From Oreocharis arfaki (lineage: Eukaryota; Chordata; Aves; Passeriformes; Paramythiidae), in the NCBI GenBank assembly GCA_013398015.1, contig VZRR01005742.1, positions 20,481 through 84,480 of the forward strand: a stretch of DNA of 64,000 bases, written 5' to 3'. Made by a program: the position numbers and the translations under genes. The notes beneath the pieces are model-generated. The model made no database searches. It saw nothing but the letters and a program-made list of their open reading frames with translations, and was not told the origin of the DNA. Shown here piece by piece: positions 52,301-64,000 of the stretch (the stretch's first letter is position 1; each line of letters begins with the position of its first letter).

Positions 52301-55300
52301 GCACCCAGCAGAGTTACAGAACTAGAACTTAGGAGGAAATCTTCCAAATAGTCCAACTTCTGTTTGGTTTTTGAAGATTTCTGTAAACTTGTGACTCTTC
52401 ACCTCCTAGTTAGCTTTGACAGGGTTAGCTTTTTTCCTAGCATCTCCTCGCCTTAGTCATTTCAGTCATTCCTCTGGATGCACTTCGGACTTGTTACTCA
52501 GTCCAGCTGCATCCTAAAGGTTTCCTCTAAGCTGATCAGTGCTGTAGCAATATTCAAAATATAACAAGAGACCTGCAGTTCTTACATCTTTTCATGTGTT
52601 CACAGTGCAGGAATTATGAATAGGTCACTGGCAATGATCTGTCCTGCTCCTCTATTTACGTAGAATGAACAAAGGGATAATGTTTGCCATATAAAACTTC
52701 TCAGGGAGCTGAAAAGTCTGGCTTCAAGTCACCCTTTTCCTAGGTTAAGGCAGGGCTGTTGAGATATGTAGTTCTAGAAACATGCTTATGTGTATGAGCT
52801 CAACATATTAGTGGTTTATTTTCTTGTTCTAGACTGAACACAAAATCTCTGAATAATCAATGCTCTTGTATTAACTTCATGGGATTTTTGGAAGACAAGT
52901 TTTGACTGAGTATTGAAGTATAGCTCTAACTCACCCAGAACCTCAAACACTGAATCCTTGCTTTTAAACTAGGCTGAAATATGATTAGAACTCAGCCCAT
53001 ATCCAATATCTGCTTCTAAATGGCAGTGGTAGCATTAGGTCAATTCCCCCACTGGCACTTTTGGCAGAACAAGAGGGTTTATATGTGACGCTTTTGCATA
53101 AATGCAGAGTAGCAGATAATAGAAACTCAACACCTTCAAGAGATGACCCGAGAAAGATGATCAGTATTTCTTCATTACAGACTTGCATTGAGTGTTGGAA
53201 ATTTGGGTATTTGGGATTATTTTATTCCTACTTCTATTGTGAAGTTCTAACAGTTGATTTAACCTAGTCATCCCTTGATTTATGTCTCTGTGCAATGAAT
53301 GCAAAATTGAACCAAACTTCACAAAGATGTTAATAGACTTAATGCTAGATGGGAGTTCTGGTTTTTCTCTGTTTTTTTCCTCAAGAGTCTGGCACTGCCA
53401 CGGGCAGGAATAGTGTTTTCCCCTTTAAAAAGGACTGAGTCCTTTGTGGTAACCAAAGGGTAGAGAAAAAGACAATTTCCTCTATGTTCAACTGCTCTCT
53501 TGTATAATACTGTGAAGATTGGAAACTAATTTTTCTATGTATTATTAAGAAAATATTAAGATTTCATGGCTGAAGAGCACTAAGGAAGGGCAAGTGGTTC
53601 TGTTGATACAGCTGTCAAATTTCAGCACATTGAAAGGTTAAGGACTTGGTGTTTTGCAGCAAAGATTTTTAAGAATCTGGTATTCCAAATCTTTATCCAG
53701 CATCAATTGCAGCAGAAACTCTCTGAATAATTTGCATAGCATAGCAACTGTTGCTAAAAGCAAAACCTGCAGCCTAAACCAAATTTCTGATAAATTCAAA
53801 TCCTATCAGCATTTCCAGCAGCTGGAGAAGACTAAATATACGTAGTTCAAATGGCTGGCTTCCTCCAGCAATAGTATTTTTAGATGTTTCAAAGAAAAAT
53901 AATGATTCAGAACACACAAATATTCTTGCTAAATATAAGCTTGGGGGGAGGGGGAATGGCCATATCAAGGCAGCAGAGCCTCTGGGTTTCAGATGTGTTA
54001 CCTGACTACGGGCGTAATTCATGTCTGAAATCGGATGCACCCGCTCAAGCCAAGCGACTGATGCTCAGAGGAATGTTCTGGTTTCCCCAGGCCCAAGAAC
54101 CCTTCAAAATGAGGCAAAATGGGTGTTTCACAAAGACCTCTGAATCAAAACCTAAACTATCCCAAATTTATAGAGCTTCTCTTGTTACAAAGTGATCCTA
54201 AGTCACAACAGGAGACAGTAGAGAGCCTCAGTTTGGTCCCCACACACCACTTCTAGCTGAGTTTTGTTCACAAGTCCTTGATGCAATAGTGTTCATCTCC
54301 CTAAATATTTCCTCTGGTGGAATGTTTTTGGTAAAATGTGCCTCTGTACCATCTGAAATGAAGGAATGAAAGGTTAAAGAAAAATACGTGGACTATTTCC
54401 CTTAGGAAAAGAGAAAAAAACCCCATTCCGTAAATGAACGTGGCATGCCATGCATTGATAAAATCATGTATGTTGACCCACAGAAAAGACTAGAGTGATG
54501 TGACCTGTCAACAACACTACTGAATGAGTACAGACCAAATAAATCTGAAATGATCATTATTTCAGCCAAAACCCTTAAGTTTTGGCTTCTTGCTGTGACA
54601 ACCTTATCCCAGACAAGGTCTAGGATTACCTATAGACAGGACTGGATAAGTGGGTAACTGGATTGCCCATCAGAAGGAACTAAATATCTGCACAGTAAAA
54701 ATATGGATGCTCATATTCTGTTCTCTAAAACAAACTCCTGTCAAGCAGACTCCTTCATCTGCTGCTAAAGGAAAGACACATTCTTTTGTTGCTATCAATC
54801 TCAACTATGCTGTTTGCAGAAAACCGTCAAAATAGAAAAAAATTACTGTAGGGTTTTTTTCTAAGAGAAAATAGTAATCTCTCCTTCTAAATGCCTAAAT
54901 TATATTTCTGCATAAAGTTTAATCTACATGTATGTCTGTTTGTGAGACTGACTTTGCCAGTAGCAGATTCATGTAACCAAAAATTTTCAAATTATTTGTG
55001 TAGTTCTTCGGAAGTTATGATTTCAGTATTCCATTTCCTTCTAAGGGAAAAAAAAAAAAAAAAGCTGTTTTATTTATAAAGTTCCTGGGCTCTGACTGGA
55101 ACATTACTAAGCCAAGCATGTTGGCCATACCTGCTAACCAAACATAAACTGCTTCAGGTCTTATCTGCCCTTCTGGCCCGTCTAATTTGTCCCATTTTCA
55201 TGCAAAGTGGGCATAATGCTTTCAGTAGCACTGCGGGAAACAGCAGCCAAGACTCCATTTTCAGGTCACTGATAAAAGAGTATAACATTGCACTCTACTC

Positions 55301-56893
55301 AAGGTATCTTTTCAACATGCATTCAGTCAGAATGTGTTTTTCTCTGAAAGTAGCTGGGTCAATAATCTACAAGACCTCAGAGGCTCTATGAAGTATCCAA
55401 ATCTTGAAAATTTACTCAGTGACCTTTCTGTAGTTTACCTTCAAATTCTGCAGTCCCTATTCAAATTGTCCTTTGGCTAAATTTGCTCTAGTTGCTCGTT
55501 TTCAAGTTGAACTGTCTTCTTCCATTAAAAATTACGAACAATATCTCACTAACTCTTTCAGATATTGCTGCAAAAGCCAGAAGCAGCATATGTGTTACTA
55601 GTCCCCTTTTCAGTACCACTTTAAATATAGCAGCAGTTGAATGACATTTGCTTGGCTAGATCAAGTGGCCTATGCTTGAACTGCAGGACACAACAGCCAT
55701 TGAGCTGCTGTTTAGCTGGTGTCCCCAGATCATGGCAAGAACTGACATGCAAGTCCCTCCCAGCCACCCCTCCAGTCCCTTTTGCTGCATGAAGCAGGCA
55801 CACAATGGAGATGAAGGCTCAAGTTCTCCTGAGATGATGGGGAAAGACCAGCACTTTTAGATATGCTGTGAATCACACCTCCTGTTCTGTTCAGATTCAG
55901 CCAGGGCTCTCCAGCATTAGCTCGCTCCTGCTATGCACCCAGCAGTCCTCAAAGGCAGTTCTTGTGTGCTGTGAAGAGCTGGGGTTTGGATTTATCACAC
56001 TTGTTACATAAACTCAGACCTGCTGGCACATGCTGTCAGCCAGTGCAGAACATTTCTTCCAAAATTTCATAACTTATCTCTATGCCCATAAAAAGTGAAA
56101 AGGGGTTTTGCCTTTGAATGACAGCTCCATGTCCTACATGGACTTGATGATTCTGTGGAATTGTCGGTCTTCAGAAAATGAAGTCACTCAAGAATTTTTT
56201 TTTTTTACCTTTTCCAGCCAATTAGCACAAGATGGTCTCTCTAATGTCAAGGTCAGAGGACTAGCCTAGAATAGCCTGGGCTATGTCCTTCCACAGGGAA
56301 AGGTAGATCTCACAGTCAAATAGGTTTGACACTTGGCAGTTGGACAATGTTCAGTCTAGAAAGCAGCAAAGGCAACAAGCACATGGAAAGAACAACACAG
56401 CAGAAAAAGAAAAGGGAGAGTAAGTACAAGGGAAACAGAGAGACTGGTGCATCTCTGCATGGGCCTGCAGGTCTGTAAGCTGCCTGACTATGGCCTGCCC
56501 TGCCATTGTCAGAGCCTCTGCTTTCTGAGAAAAGCTTTAGGTTTCCCTTCCAATTTCTGTCCTCTGCATTTCTGATTGAAATGCTTATCCCCTTCCCTGA
56601 AGACAGCTAATATTTGTTTTACAGATGACATGACTGTATACCTGGAGAATCTCATGGGATCTAAGTTGGATATGTAAGTAAGTCTGATGTCAGAGATTCT
56701 GTACTCTCTTGGTGCCCTGTATGTCTGAGCCATGTGTGAGTCCTTCTTAAAAGGAGTTGGGCTAAGCCTGCCCTTGAGCCTGGGCTGTGTGGGCCTGCCA
56801 GGGACTCTGCATTCCCCTCCAATCCAAGGACTGGGAGTGACCCACCTGGTTTTTGACTCCACTTGTCTCTGATCTCGCAGTTGTACTTCTGGT
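46391..56893. other. Intergenic, no gene seen
   Basis: Mostly AT-rich. GC-richer islets lie at about 46920-47060 and 47520-47660. The nested inverted repeat is at 52212-52249, and an A run of 17 at about 55047-55063. A 117-codon minus-strand frame at 56509-56862 has no recognisable similarity. Confidence 0.65.
52212..52249. repeat. Nested inverted repeat around AATCACTGATT
   Basis: TAATCAGTG at 52212-52220 pairs perfectly with CACTGATTA at 52240-52248. The right arm is itself within a 15-bp palindrome, GTAATCA-C-TGATTAC, at 52235-52249. Confidence 0.8.
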
Positions 56894-56918
56894 AATCACA
56901 GAATCATACAGTGGTTTG
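56894..56918 (-). mobile_element. Possible CR1 3'-end remnant
   Basis: ATCACAGAATCATACAGTGG followed by TTTG resembles the CR1 terminal region in minus orientation. Only about 25 bp match, so this could be chance. Confidence 0.35.
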
Positions 56919-59900
56919 TAACACTTTCATTAACAGGAGCATGCTAACATATTGGAGAGAATAGAAGCAAAAGAATAAACAGAAAAACAAGAACATTTTG
57001 GCCATCAGTTGGAATATTCTACATTTCTAAGTTCTTGAACAGACTGTTATTTAAGTACCAGCAAGCAAGAGCTGTCCTTGGGTTCTTTTTGAAGGAGCAG
57101 AGAGCTCTGTATGAAAATAGGAGTCTAGCTGTAGCCTGCCGTTAGATAATCTTTTTCCTGCCTTAAGGATATTTATGTCCCTTTTTGAAGCAGAGTTTGG
57201 AATGCTTAAACTAAGCGCAAAACTTTTTTTTACCCCTTCTCGGTGTGTTTTGAACGAATGCTTTCCAAAGAGCCAATCTGGAAGCCGGGCATGTTGGGAA
57301 AATGTCCTGCACCCTGGACCTCCTGCTGAGTCCCCAAGTACAAGTTATATATGCATGTGCAGTGACATTGTGTATAGGGCTGAAGGATTTATGATACTTT
57401 CTGAAAACATTTCTGGAGCTTATTTTCCATTAGTAACAAAGACTTCAGTACAGCAACATACCATTTACCTCAAACACTAAATGTGATTGTACATCTGCTG
57501 TCTCTTTCTCAACTTTCCTATTGAAGAAGTCAAGTTTGCCAGCATTGGATGTGAGATGGGACACGGGCTGAAAGGATCCATTGGGGAATGTTGTGAGCTG
57601 CTGCCATCGTTAGGAGCTGGGAGCAGCTCAGCATTTCCTTGGCAGGCTCCTCTTTCACTGCTCTGTCTGCAGCAGCCCTGGGCCTGATGGCCTCAAGTCA
57701 GCAATCAGGGAGGGCAAGGCAGCAGGATAGCACAGGCTCTGGTCCTGACCCCCACAGCCAAAGTGGTAACTAAGGGCTAGGGCTGTGAGCCAAGTTTATT
57801 TTTCCTCTTTCAGTTGTCTTTGAGGGTAATAAGGCATTATTGGTCACTTGAGTGCTGAAAATTTTCTGCTGAAAATGTATTCCTGGCTTATTTCCTTGTG
57901 TTCATTCATTAATGAATATAATAATAAAAATATTCCACTTTTTATAAAGAAAATAATTTTATCCTGAAAAATAGTCATTAATACTAGTATATTACTCTAA
58001 AATACAGTGCAATATTAACAGATAGGACTGACAATAGCTTAAGACCATTTTCTTAATATATGTTAACATTATTTTGGATGTTTAAAGGAAAAAATCCTAC
58101 CATTTCTTCCATAATAAGGATTTCTTTTCTTTTATTACACCCATCTGGAAAAATTTGGGGGAGCTGAAATATAACAAATAACCTATTAAGATCTCAGCAC
58201 AGCATTTCCTGGGTATTCAACATGCCAGTGTTTGCTAAAAGGAATATTTTAATATTCTGCAATGCAAACAAGGTCATAATGTCATGCAAATTAACTTCCA
58301 GATTGGAGAGGTCTCCCATTCACACATTCGTTATGCTCCATTTTCATGGATGCTGATGACATCAAAGCTTTTAGTTAAACCCAACGTTTTATTGCAATAG
58401 CTATGCATTGAAATGATCAGTGGGTAATATACCCCCCTAATCACATTGCTTACTGGCACATCAGCAAAATATGTTTCTTAATAAGAATTTGAAGGCTTAT
58501 GCCTATTGAAATTAATGGTGAAACTTTTGTTGGCTTGATAGTTTGCAAGACATTTTCAATAGTAGATGTTATGCTGAAATGTCTTCTGAAATGAAAAAAT
58601 ACAGCATTGTTGTAATATTAAGCAATAAAGCAGAAAACATCTTCAGTAGTGAACTTTGTTAATCAAAGCTGCAGGGAAAAGAATTGAATATGAAATAAAT
58701 TATGGATGCTTCTTTTCCCCTTTTTTTATTTTCCTAATGCCACATATGACAGTGACTTTAGGAATAGGAGAATAGTAGCTGTTGTTGAGGGTTCCATAGA
58801 GGCTTTGGTAAAGAGCTGTGTGATTTCTCCACATCACCTGTTTGCCAGAAGTCATGAAAACCATGCCACTGCAATGAAGAGTAAATGAAACTTCATAAAT
58901 ATGTGAGATGCCTGTGAGTTTTTTGAATCTGTGTAGGTCTCCTGTAAGTGAAGTGGAAAGTTGCTTAAAGAACAAATAAAAAATGGTACTAATTCTTAAT
59001 TCTATGTAGAAATTTCTGCTTCAGAAAGTAATTTTAGACCACTCTTATCAATTGCTACCTGAACATGGTGGACTTGGTGTGTAGGGAAGTATTTTAAAAG
59101 ATGAGTATATTATTTGAATAAGTCCTGTAATTGTGTGCTTCTCTATTCCCTGATTTCTACCCTAGCTCTGCCTGCTTAAACACATTTAAATTCAGAAGAG
59201 GTACTGTTAATTGCTAAAAGAAATGTCATTAGAGCCCTTCTCATCAAAGAGCTTATGACAGGTTAACTCTGGTTTGAGTGTTCGAAGGATGTCTGCACAA
59301 ACAGACAAGTCTAACAGTTCGAGTTCTTTATCCAGATTAATTATTTCTACTCTGTTTTCCCAAACTCTGTACTAACCACATATATTTCAATTGCTTTGGG
59401 AAATAATTATTCTTACGGGAAAGCATCCCACAGTATTCCAACATCAAAATAAAAAGTAAAACAAAATCAGATTTGTGTACTACACAGAAGCTGCTGTGAA
59501 ATTAGTTTTAAAAAATTCTTTCAATAAGTATTCAAATGCTTTCAAAAGATCAGGATACAATTCCTGAATTTTAGTGATCAAATGCAAATATTGAACAACT
59601 ACATATATGTAGTCTTCTGCTTACTTTATTAAAAAGTTGGAAATCTAGACCATTCTCATTTAGAGGTATTGGAAGTATTTGTGTAGAACTGGGCATCAAA
59701 GCTGGTGATGTCATTAGAGAAAAGGTTGCAAAATGATGGATTTGTTCCTTTGTTCCAAGTCTTAGCACTTGTTCTGAAATTCTGACTATGACTGGACAAT
59801 ACCAGCTTTGGTAAAAAAGCACAATGAAGTGTATATTGTACAGACCCAAATTGTTGCCTGATTTCACAACAAAGAGCAAGAACCATGTTGTTATGTTCAA

Positions 59901-62900
59901 AGAAATGGAACTTCTGAACACATTCTTTGTCTGGTAACTTTATCACATGTTGCCATTAAACAAACCCAGTTTCTATTTCTGATGGTTTCACAAAATCTCG
60001 GCTTTTGATTAAGAAATGAAATATTCCTAGAAATTGTAATGGCCTAGTGTTGCACAAATGCTTTATTCCCTCTATACTAGATACAGGATGGTAATAAAAG
60101 TTTAAAGCAACTTACTTTACAAAGTTAAAATGAATGTTTCTCACATCAAGGGAATCACTTATTATTGTATTGAGGACCCAGTGGCAGGATATGAATTTCC
60201 TTCAAGCTCCAATTATGAAAATCTTCCAAAATTTGGAGGCTAGCAAAATGGCCTCCTATTTTGTATAGAATGGAGGAATGAAAGCAGAAGACTTTGTAAC
60301 ATCAAAAGAAGAAAAACACCAAGAATGCATAGAATTTAGCAAAAGTTGTAAGTTTGTAAATAAGATTTAGTAAGTAAAAGAATGAATATAAGTACTGAAT
60401 TGATCCTCTCTGGTTTTCATACCAAATTACTGCAAGATTTCTCCTTCTCTGCCGGGCTCTTACCCACTGTTTTCTTGACATAGACTTTTATAGGGACAGT
60501 TAGGGCATAAATACATCTATTCTGTTGGAAACAGAAATTGTTACTCATGACACTCCTGTGTCTGTGTGGTTGAAAGTCAGGAGGAAAAAAAGCTTATAAA
60601 TTGTTTATTTATGAAGCTTTGACATAGAAAAAATAAATTCTGAATACAGATGAAATAGATTTAGACTATGGATGAAGTAGGTTTAAAACAGATTACACTC
60701 TTAATGAAGTTTTGGCTGGGAGCTGCTGCTTGTGCCATGGCAGAAGGACCCCTCCACTCGGGGGTGCTGCAGCTTGGGGAGGTGGAGCTGGATCCTCTGT
60801 GCCACACAGGGACACTCACAGCATCCTCAAGGCACAAACCCTTGCCAGGGCCTCAAGGGAGGGCAGGATCCTTGGGGAGGCACAGCTACACCCCTCCTGT
60901 CAGGAGGGAAGCTGACTCCAAGATAGCACTCTGGTAATCTCTTCTTTTGTACCAAACTCTGGATTATTTTGCAGGAGGGTGCTCCAGGATCTTCCTTTAG
61001 GTGCCTCATCTGCTCTGTGAATGAAATGCTTGATGCCAGGCTACCAAAGCCTGTTTGTATTGGTATGTGGTGGAGCTGAGGAGCTGCTGAGATCCCTTCT
61101 TTCATTTCCAGCTCCAGCAGGTCACTAAAATCCTTCCAGGTGTCTGCAAATTATCAAATTCTAGACACTCATTCCAAGGAGACTGTGACGGTTTACAGTC
61201 ACCAGAGCAGCCTGTGACTGGCTCTGAGAAAGGGAGTTTCTAAAACTTCTGTGTGACAAACAGGGGACACTGTACTCTTTACAGCAAATACCAGGAGTCT
61301 TTGGCTCCCAAAGTTTCGCTACCAGTCTCTTTGCTCTTTTAATTTCTAAATCATTTCCCCTTCTGATATCCTTGTTCCTTCCAAAACTTAATCTAAGCAA
61401 GGCAGGTGACTCATTCTATACTTACAAGGCAAGAAATTTTTGACATTGAACCTATAATGTGTGTGCTGTGACTAGATCCCCAGCATGTATGCAGTGCATG
61501 GGAATTGTATTTAGTCAGCAATCCTCAGGGAAGGTTCCTACAGTAGTGAGCACCAGGAAAACAATCAGCAGACCCCGGAACCTGCTGACAGGGCATTACT
61601 TCAGAGGGAGCTGGGCTGGGTGAGAGATGAAAAGGTTAAATAAGGTAGAAAGGTCAGGAGAGTTGCACTGCAACCTGGTGCTCAGACTAGCATATTATTG
61701 CAAGCCAGCACAGGAGGATGTATTTAACAGAGGGTCCAGAATATTATGATAAGTGTGTTGTCTTCTGGATAATGCAACTCAATTCCCCTTTCCCCAAGTC
61801 TTTTTTTATTATCTGAATTGAATCCTAAGTGTTACATTCAGAGAAACACTCTTTGCCTTTACTTAGAATTCCTGAGAGGGAAGAATCTCGTCAGGCATTT
61901 TTCAAATCCTGCTAGAGCAGGCCGAGTTGTTTATCTGCTTTTTACTTTTCAAATGGTTAATGATAATGAACTGTAATTGAGAATTGCTTTGGGCTCACTA
62001 ATATGCTTGTTGTCATCCATTTATCTCCCTGTTTTCTTTGAAATCACCTTCTCAAGGGTTTGGAATGATGTTTGGTATTCATTTTTTTCTTCCTGCCTTC
62101 CTGCTAATATTCGCAGGTTCTGTTTTTGTCCTTTTATAGAATTGCATTCTTCTAATTCTTTTTCTGTATAAGTTTTTGATTCTCTCTCTTTTTTTTAATG
62201 TTTCTGTAGGCTTCTTGATTTCTAACCACTCTTATCTAGGTTTTTGAATGTATTTCCAGTATACGAATAAGGGCAGGAAAATCTTCCCAACCTAAACCAT
62301 TCAGGTATAGCTTGCTTAGCCTCTTGTTATTAATACATCTACTGTTGCTGTCTTACATCTTGAAAACAAGATGTCATTATTCTAACTTTTATTTTGTCTT
62401 GAGCAAAAACCTATTATGGAGTAAAAATGTATTTGCCTGAATGTTGTGGGTTTTGGTTTTATTTTGTGTTTGAGCAAGAGTGCTTTGAAATTGCCGCATA
62501 CATAAGAACTCCTGGAGACTCTTTTGTAGGGTGCAGGTTGCTCATACTGCCTCCTCTGCCATCTCACCCCCACCTCCTTGCATTACAAGACAATGGTGCA
62601 TCCTGAGGAGCATCCCTTGGACCCACCCTGGGTTCATTTCTAAAGTTTCTTCATCTTCTCTACTTCCACGAATAGCAAATCTGCTTTCTGAAGCAATGCT
62701 CAAAGAAAATGGGAAATGTGAGCTCGGCTCTGAAAGCCTCATTAGTGTGTTTCAATCTGAGTGATCCCACATGAAAGAGTAAGAGGACTCAGTCATTAGT
62801 AAGAGAAACAAATTTTGTTCATGATCACTCACAGTTAAATGGAGAGCTGAAAATAATAACTGATGAAAACTAATATGAAATTGTGTTTATTCTAGTTCTA

Positions 62901-64000
62901 TTCATTCTAATTTTAGCCAGCCTTATGAGGGTACTTTTCAAACATCAGATTTGGAAGAGATATTCCCATCTTTAAGAAAGCCAACAAAATATACATAAAT
63001 CAACAACAAAACAATCCTGAATATCTGTAACTATTTTTATGTTCCATTGGTGCCTGTTTCCTGAAAGAAGAGTTTAGTTGATGGTCTTAATGACAGCACT
63101 TCATTGTCAGCTCTCCTCCCTTGGCAACACAGCTCCAAACATCAACAGAGCTTGAAAACCTGCTTCTGAGAGCTTTTGACAAGCACAGCTCCAAAGATGG
63201 ATTTGACTGTACATTCCCCTGATTGTAAGAGTGGGGTCATTCAGAAATATTAAGTCCTTACCTAATGATTCCCACCTCACTTTTCCTAACAGGGATCCTT
63301 CCACTTTCTGTACATGTTCACATTGCTCAGGCTTCTGACCTGCTGCCTATCACCAGGATGCTGGCAGAAAGAATTACGTGCTTTCCTTTTGTGTTTTATT
63401 TGCCCAAGCTTCCATCCTAAAGGTTTCCCTTTACTTGAGAACCCACTTAAAAAAAAAAAAATATTTAAAAGGGGTAAATTTAGTAAAGTTATTACTGTGT
63501 GATACAGCATTTTATTCCATATGAAGGCTTTTACAAATAACCAACTGAGAATTTTAGAATGCCATTCAGACAGTGAGTCTGAAAGCAGTATGACAATTCA
63601 GAAGGCTTGATGAAACTGCCTAAGTCTTTGTTGTCACACCTTTCTACTTAATATTTGTATTAAGTATTTTAGAGTCCAAAACTGCAATAAGGGGTTCTTA
63701 ATGAATTGTATTTGGCTGGAGAATATTTGTGCTGTGAACATCAAAACCAGCTGTTATGGGTTCTACTTTGAGTACCTATTTGTTTACCTTGCAGTATTGT
63801 CAGGCACAAGTCAAGATGCTGAGCACTGCAGAACACTTTGAAATGTCCATCCAGGTGTGTTTGTGGCCAATGATGGAAACAGGGTTGCTCTGGCACACCT
63901 CCAATGAATAAATAAAGCTACCATAGGTTCCTGAATTCATGAACTAGCTATTCTGTGAAGTGTCTCAAAGACAAATCATGCCCCTTCTGATTGCTGTGAC
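56919..64000. other. Intergenic, no gene seen
   Basis: AT-rich with GC-rich islets at about 57540-57700 and 60720-60910. Two overlapping minus-strand frames at 59571-59946 (116 and 96 codons) and a 79-codon frame at 61161-61400 show no firm similarity. Poly-A runs occur near 63448-63461. No exons of GABRA6 or other GABA-A subunits were found. Confidence 0.65.

Noticed and set aside
56509..56862. 117-codon minus-strand frame near a CR1-like scrap
   Set aside because: The peptide shows no CR1 reverse-transcriptase or endonuclease motif and no other family.

Overview
The window is vertebrate nuclear DNA, almost certainly from a bird. Genes are split by large introns, most of the sequence is AT-rich and non-coding, there is one strong CpG-rich promoter region, and the repeats include a CR1 LINE 3' end and compact LTRs of avian type. 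The only gene that can be recognised with confidence is GABRA1 (GABA-A receptor alpha-1 subunit) on the minus strand. Its signal peptide and early extracellular residues match what I recall of the chicken protein rather than the mammalian one.

Layout: the left 24 kb holds the first five coding exons of GABRA1, read right to left (24098-24185, about 20295-20404, 10136-10203, 5362-5582, 3694-3776). They are separated by introns of about 3.7, 10.1, 4.6 and 1.6 kb. Together they encode the signal peptide and the first part of the ligand-binding domain, through the Cys-loop. The rest of the receptor (remaining beta-strands, four membrane helices, cytoplasmic loop) lies beyond the left edge. The promoter is a CpG island at about 25.8-26.65 kb, with a second CpG-rich block at 27.19-27.72 kb. 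Both contain minus-strand splice-donor-like sites that suit alternative non-coding first exons.

The right 36 kb (about 27.7-64.0 kb) has no gene I can support. In other vertebrates the alpha-1 gene sits in a GABA-A receptor cluster with GABRA6 upstream, so this is probably the intergenic space between GABRA6 and GABRA1. It contains a well-bounded solo LTR (38785-39072, 4-bp target duplication), a likely GC-rich LTR (about 37642-38265), a CR1 3' end (46262-46390), simple repeats, several GC-rich islets and a few perfect inverted repeats. Another likely solo LTR lies in a GABRA1 intron (11516-11801).

The most notable oddity is at the 3' end of GABRA1 coding exon 2. The expected last codons and the GT splice donor are missing from this sequence, which suggests a small deletion (allelic, lineage-specific or assembly error) or non-canonical splicing. 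I found no sign of a prokaryote-like or otherwise novel multi-gene system.
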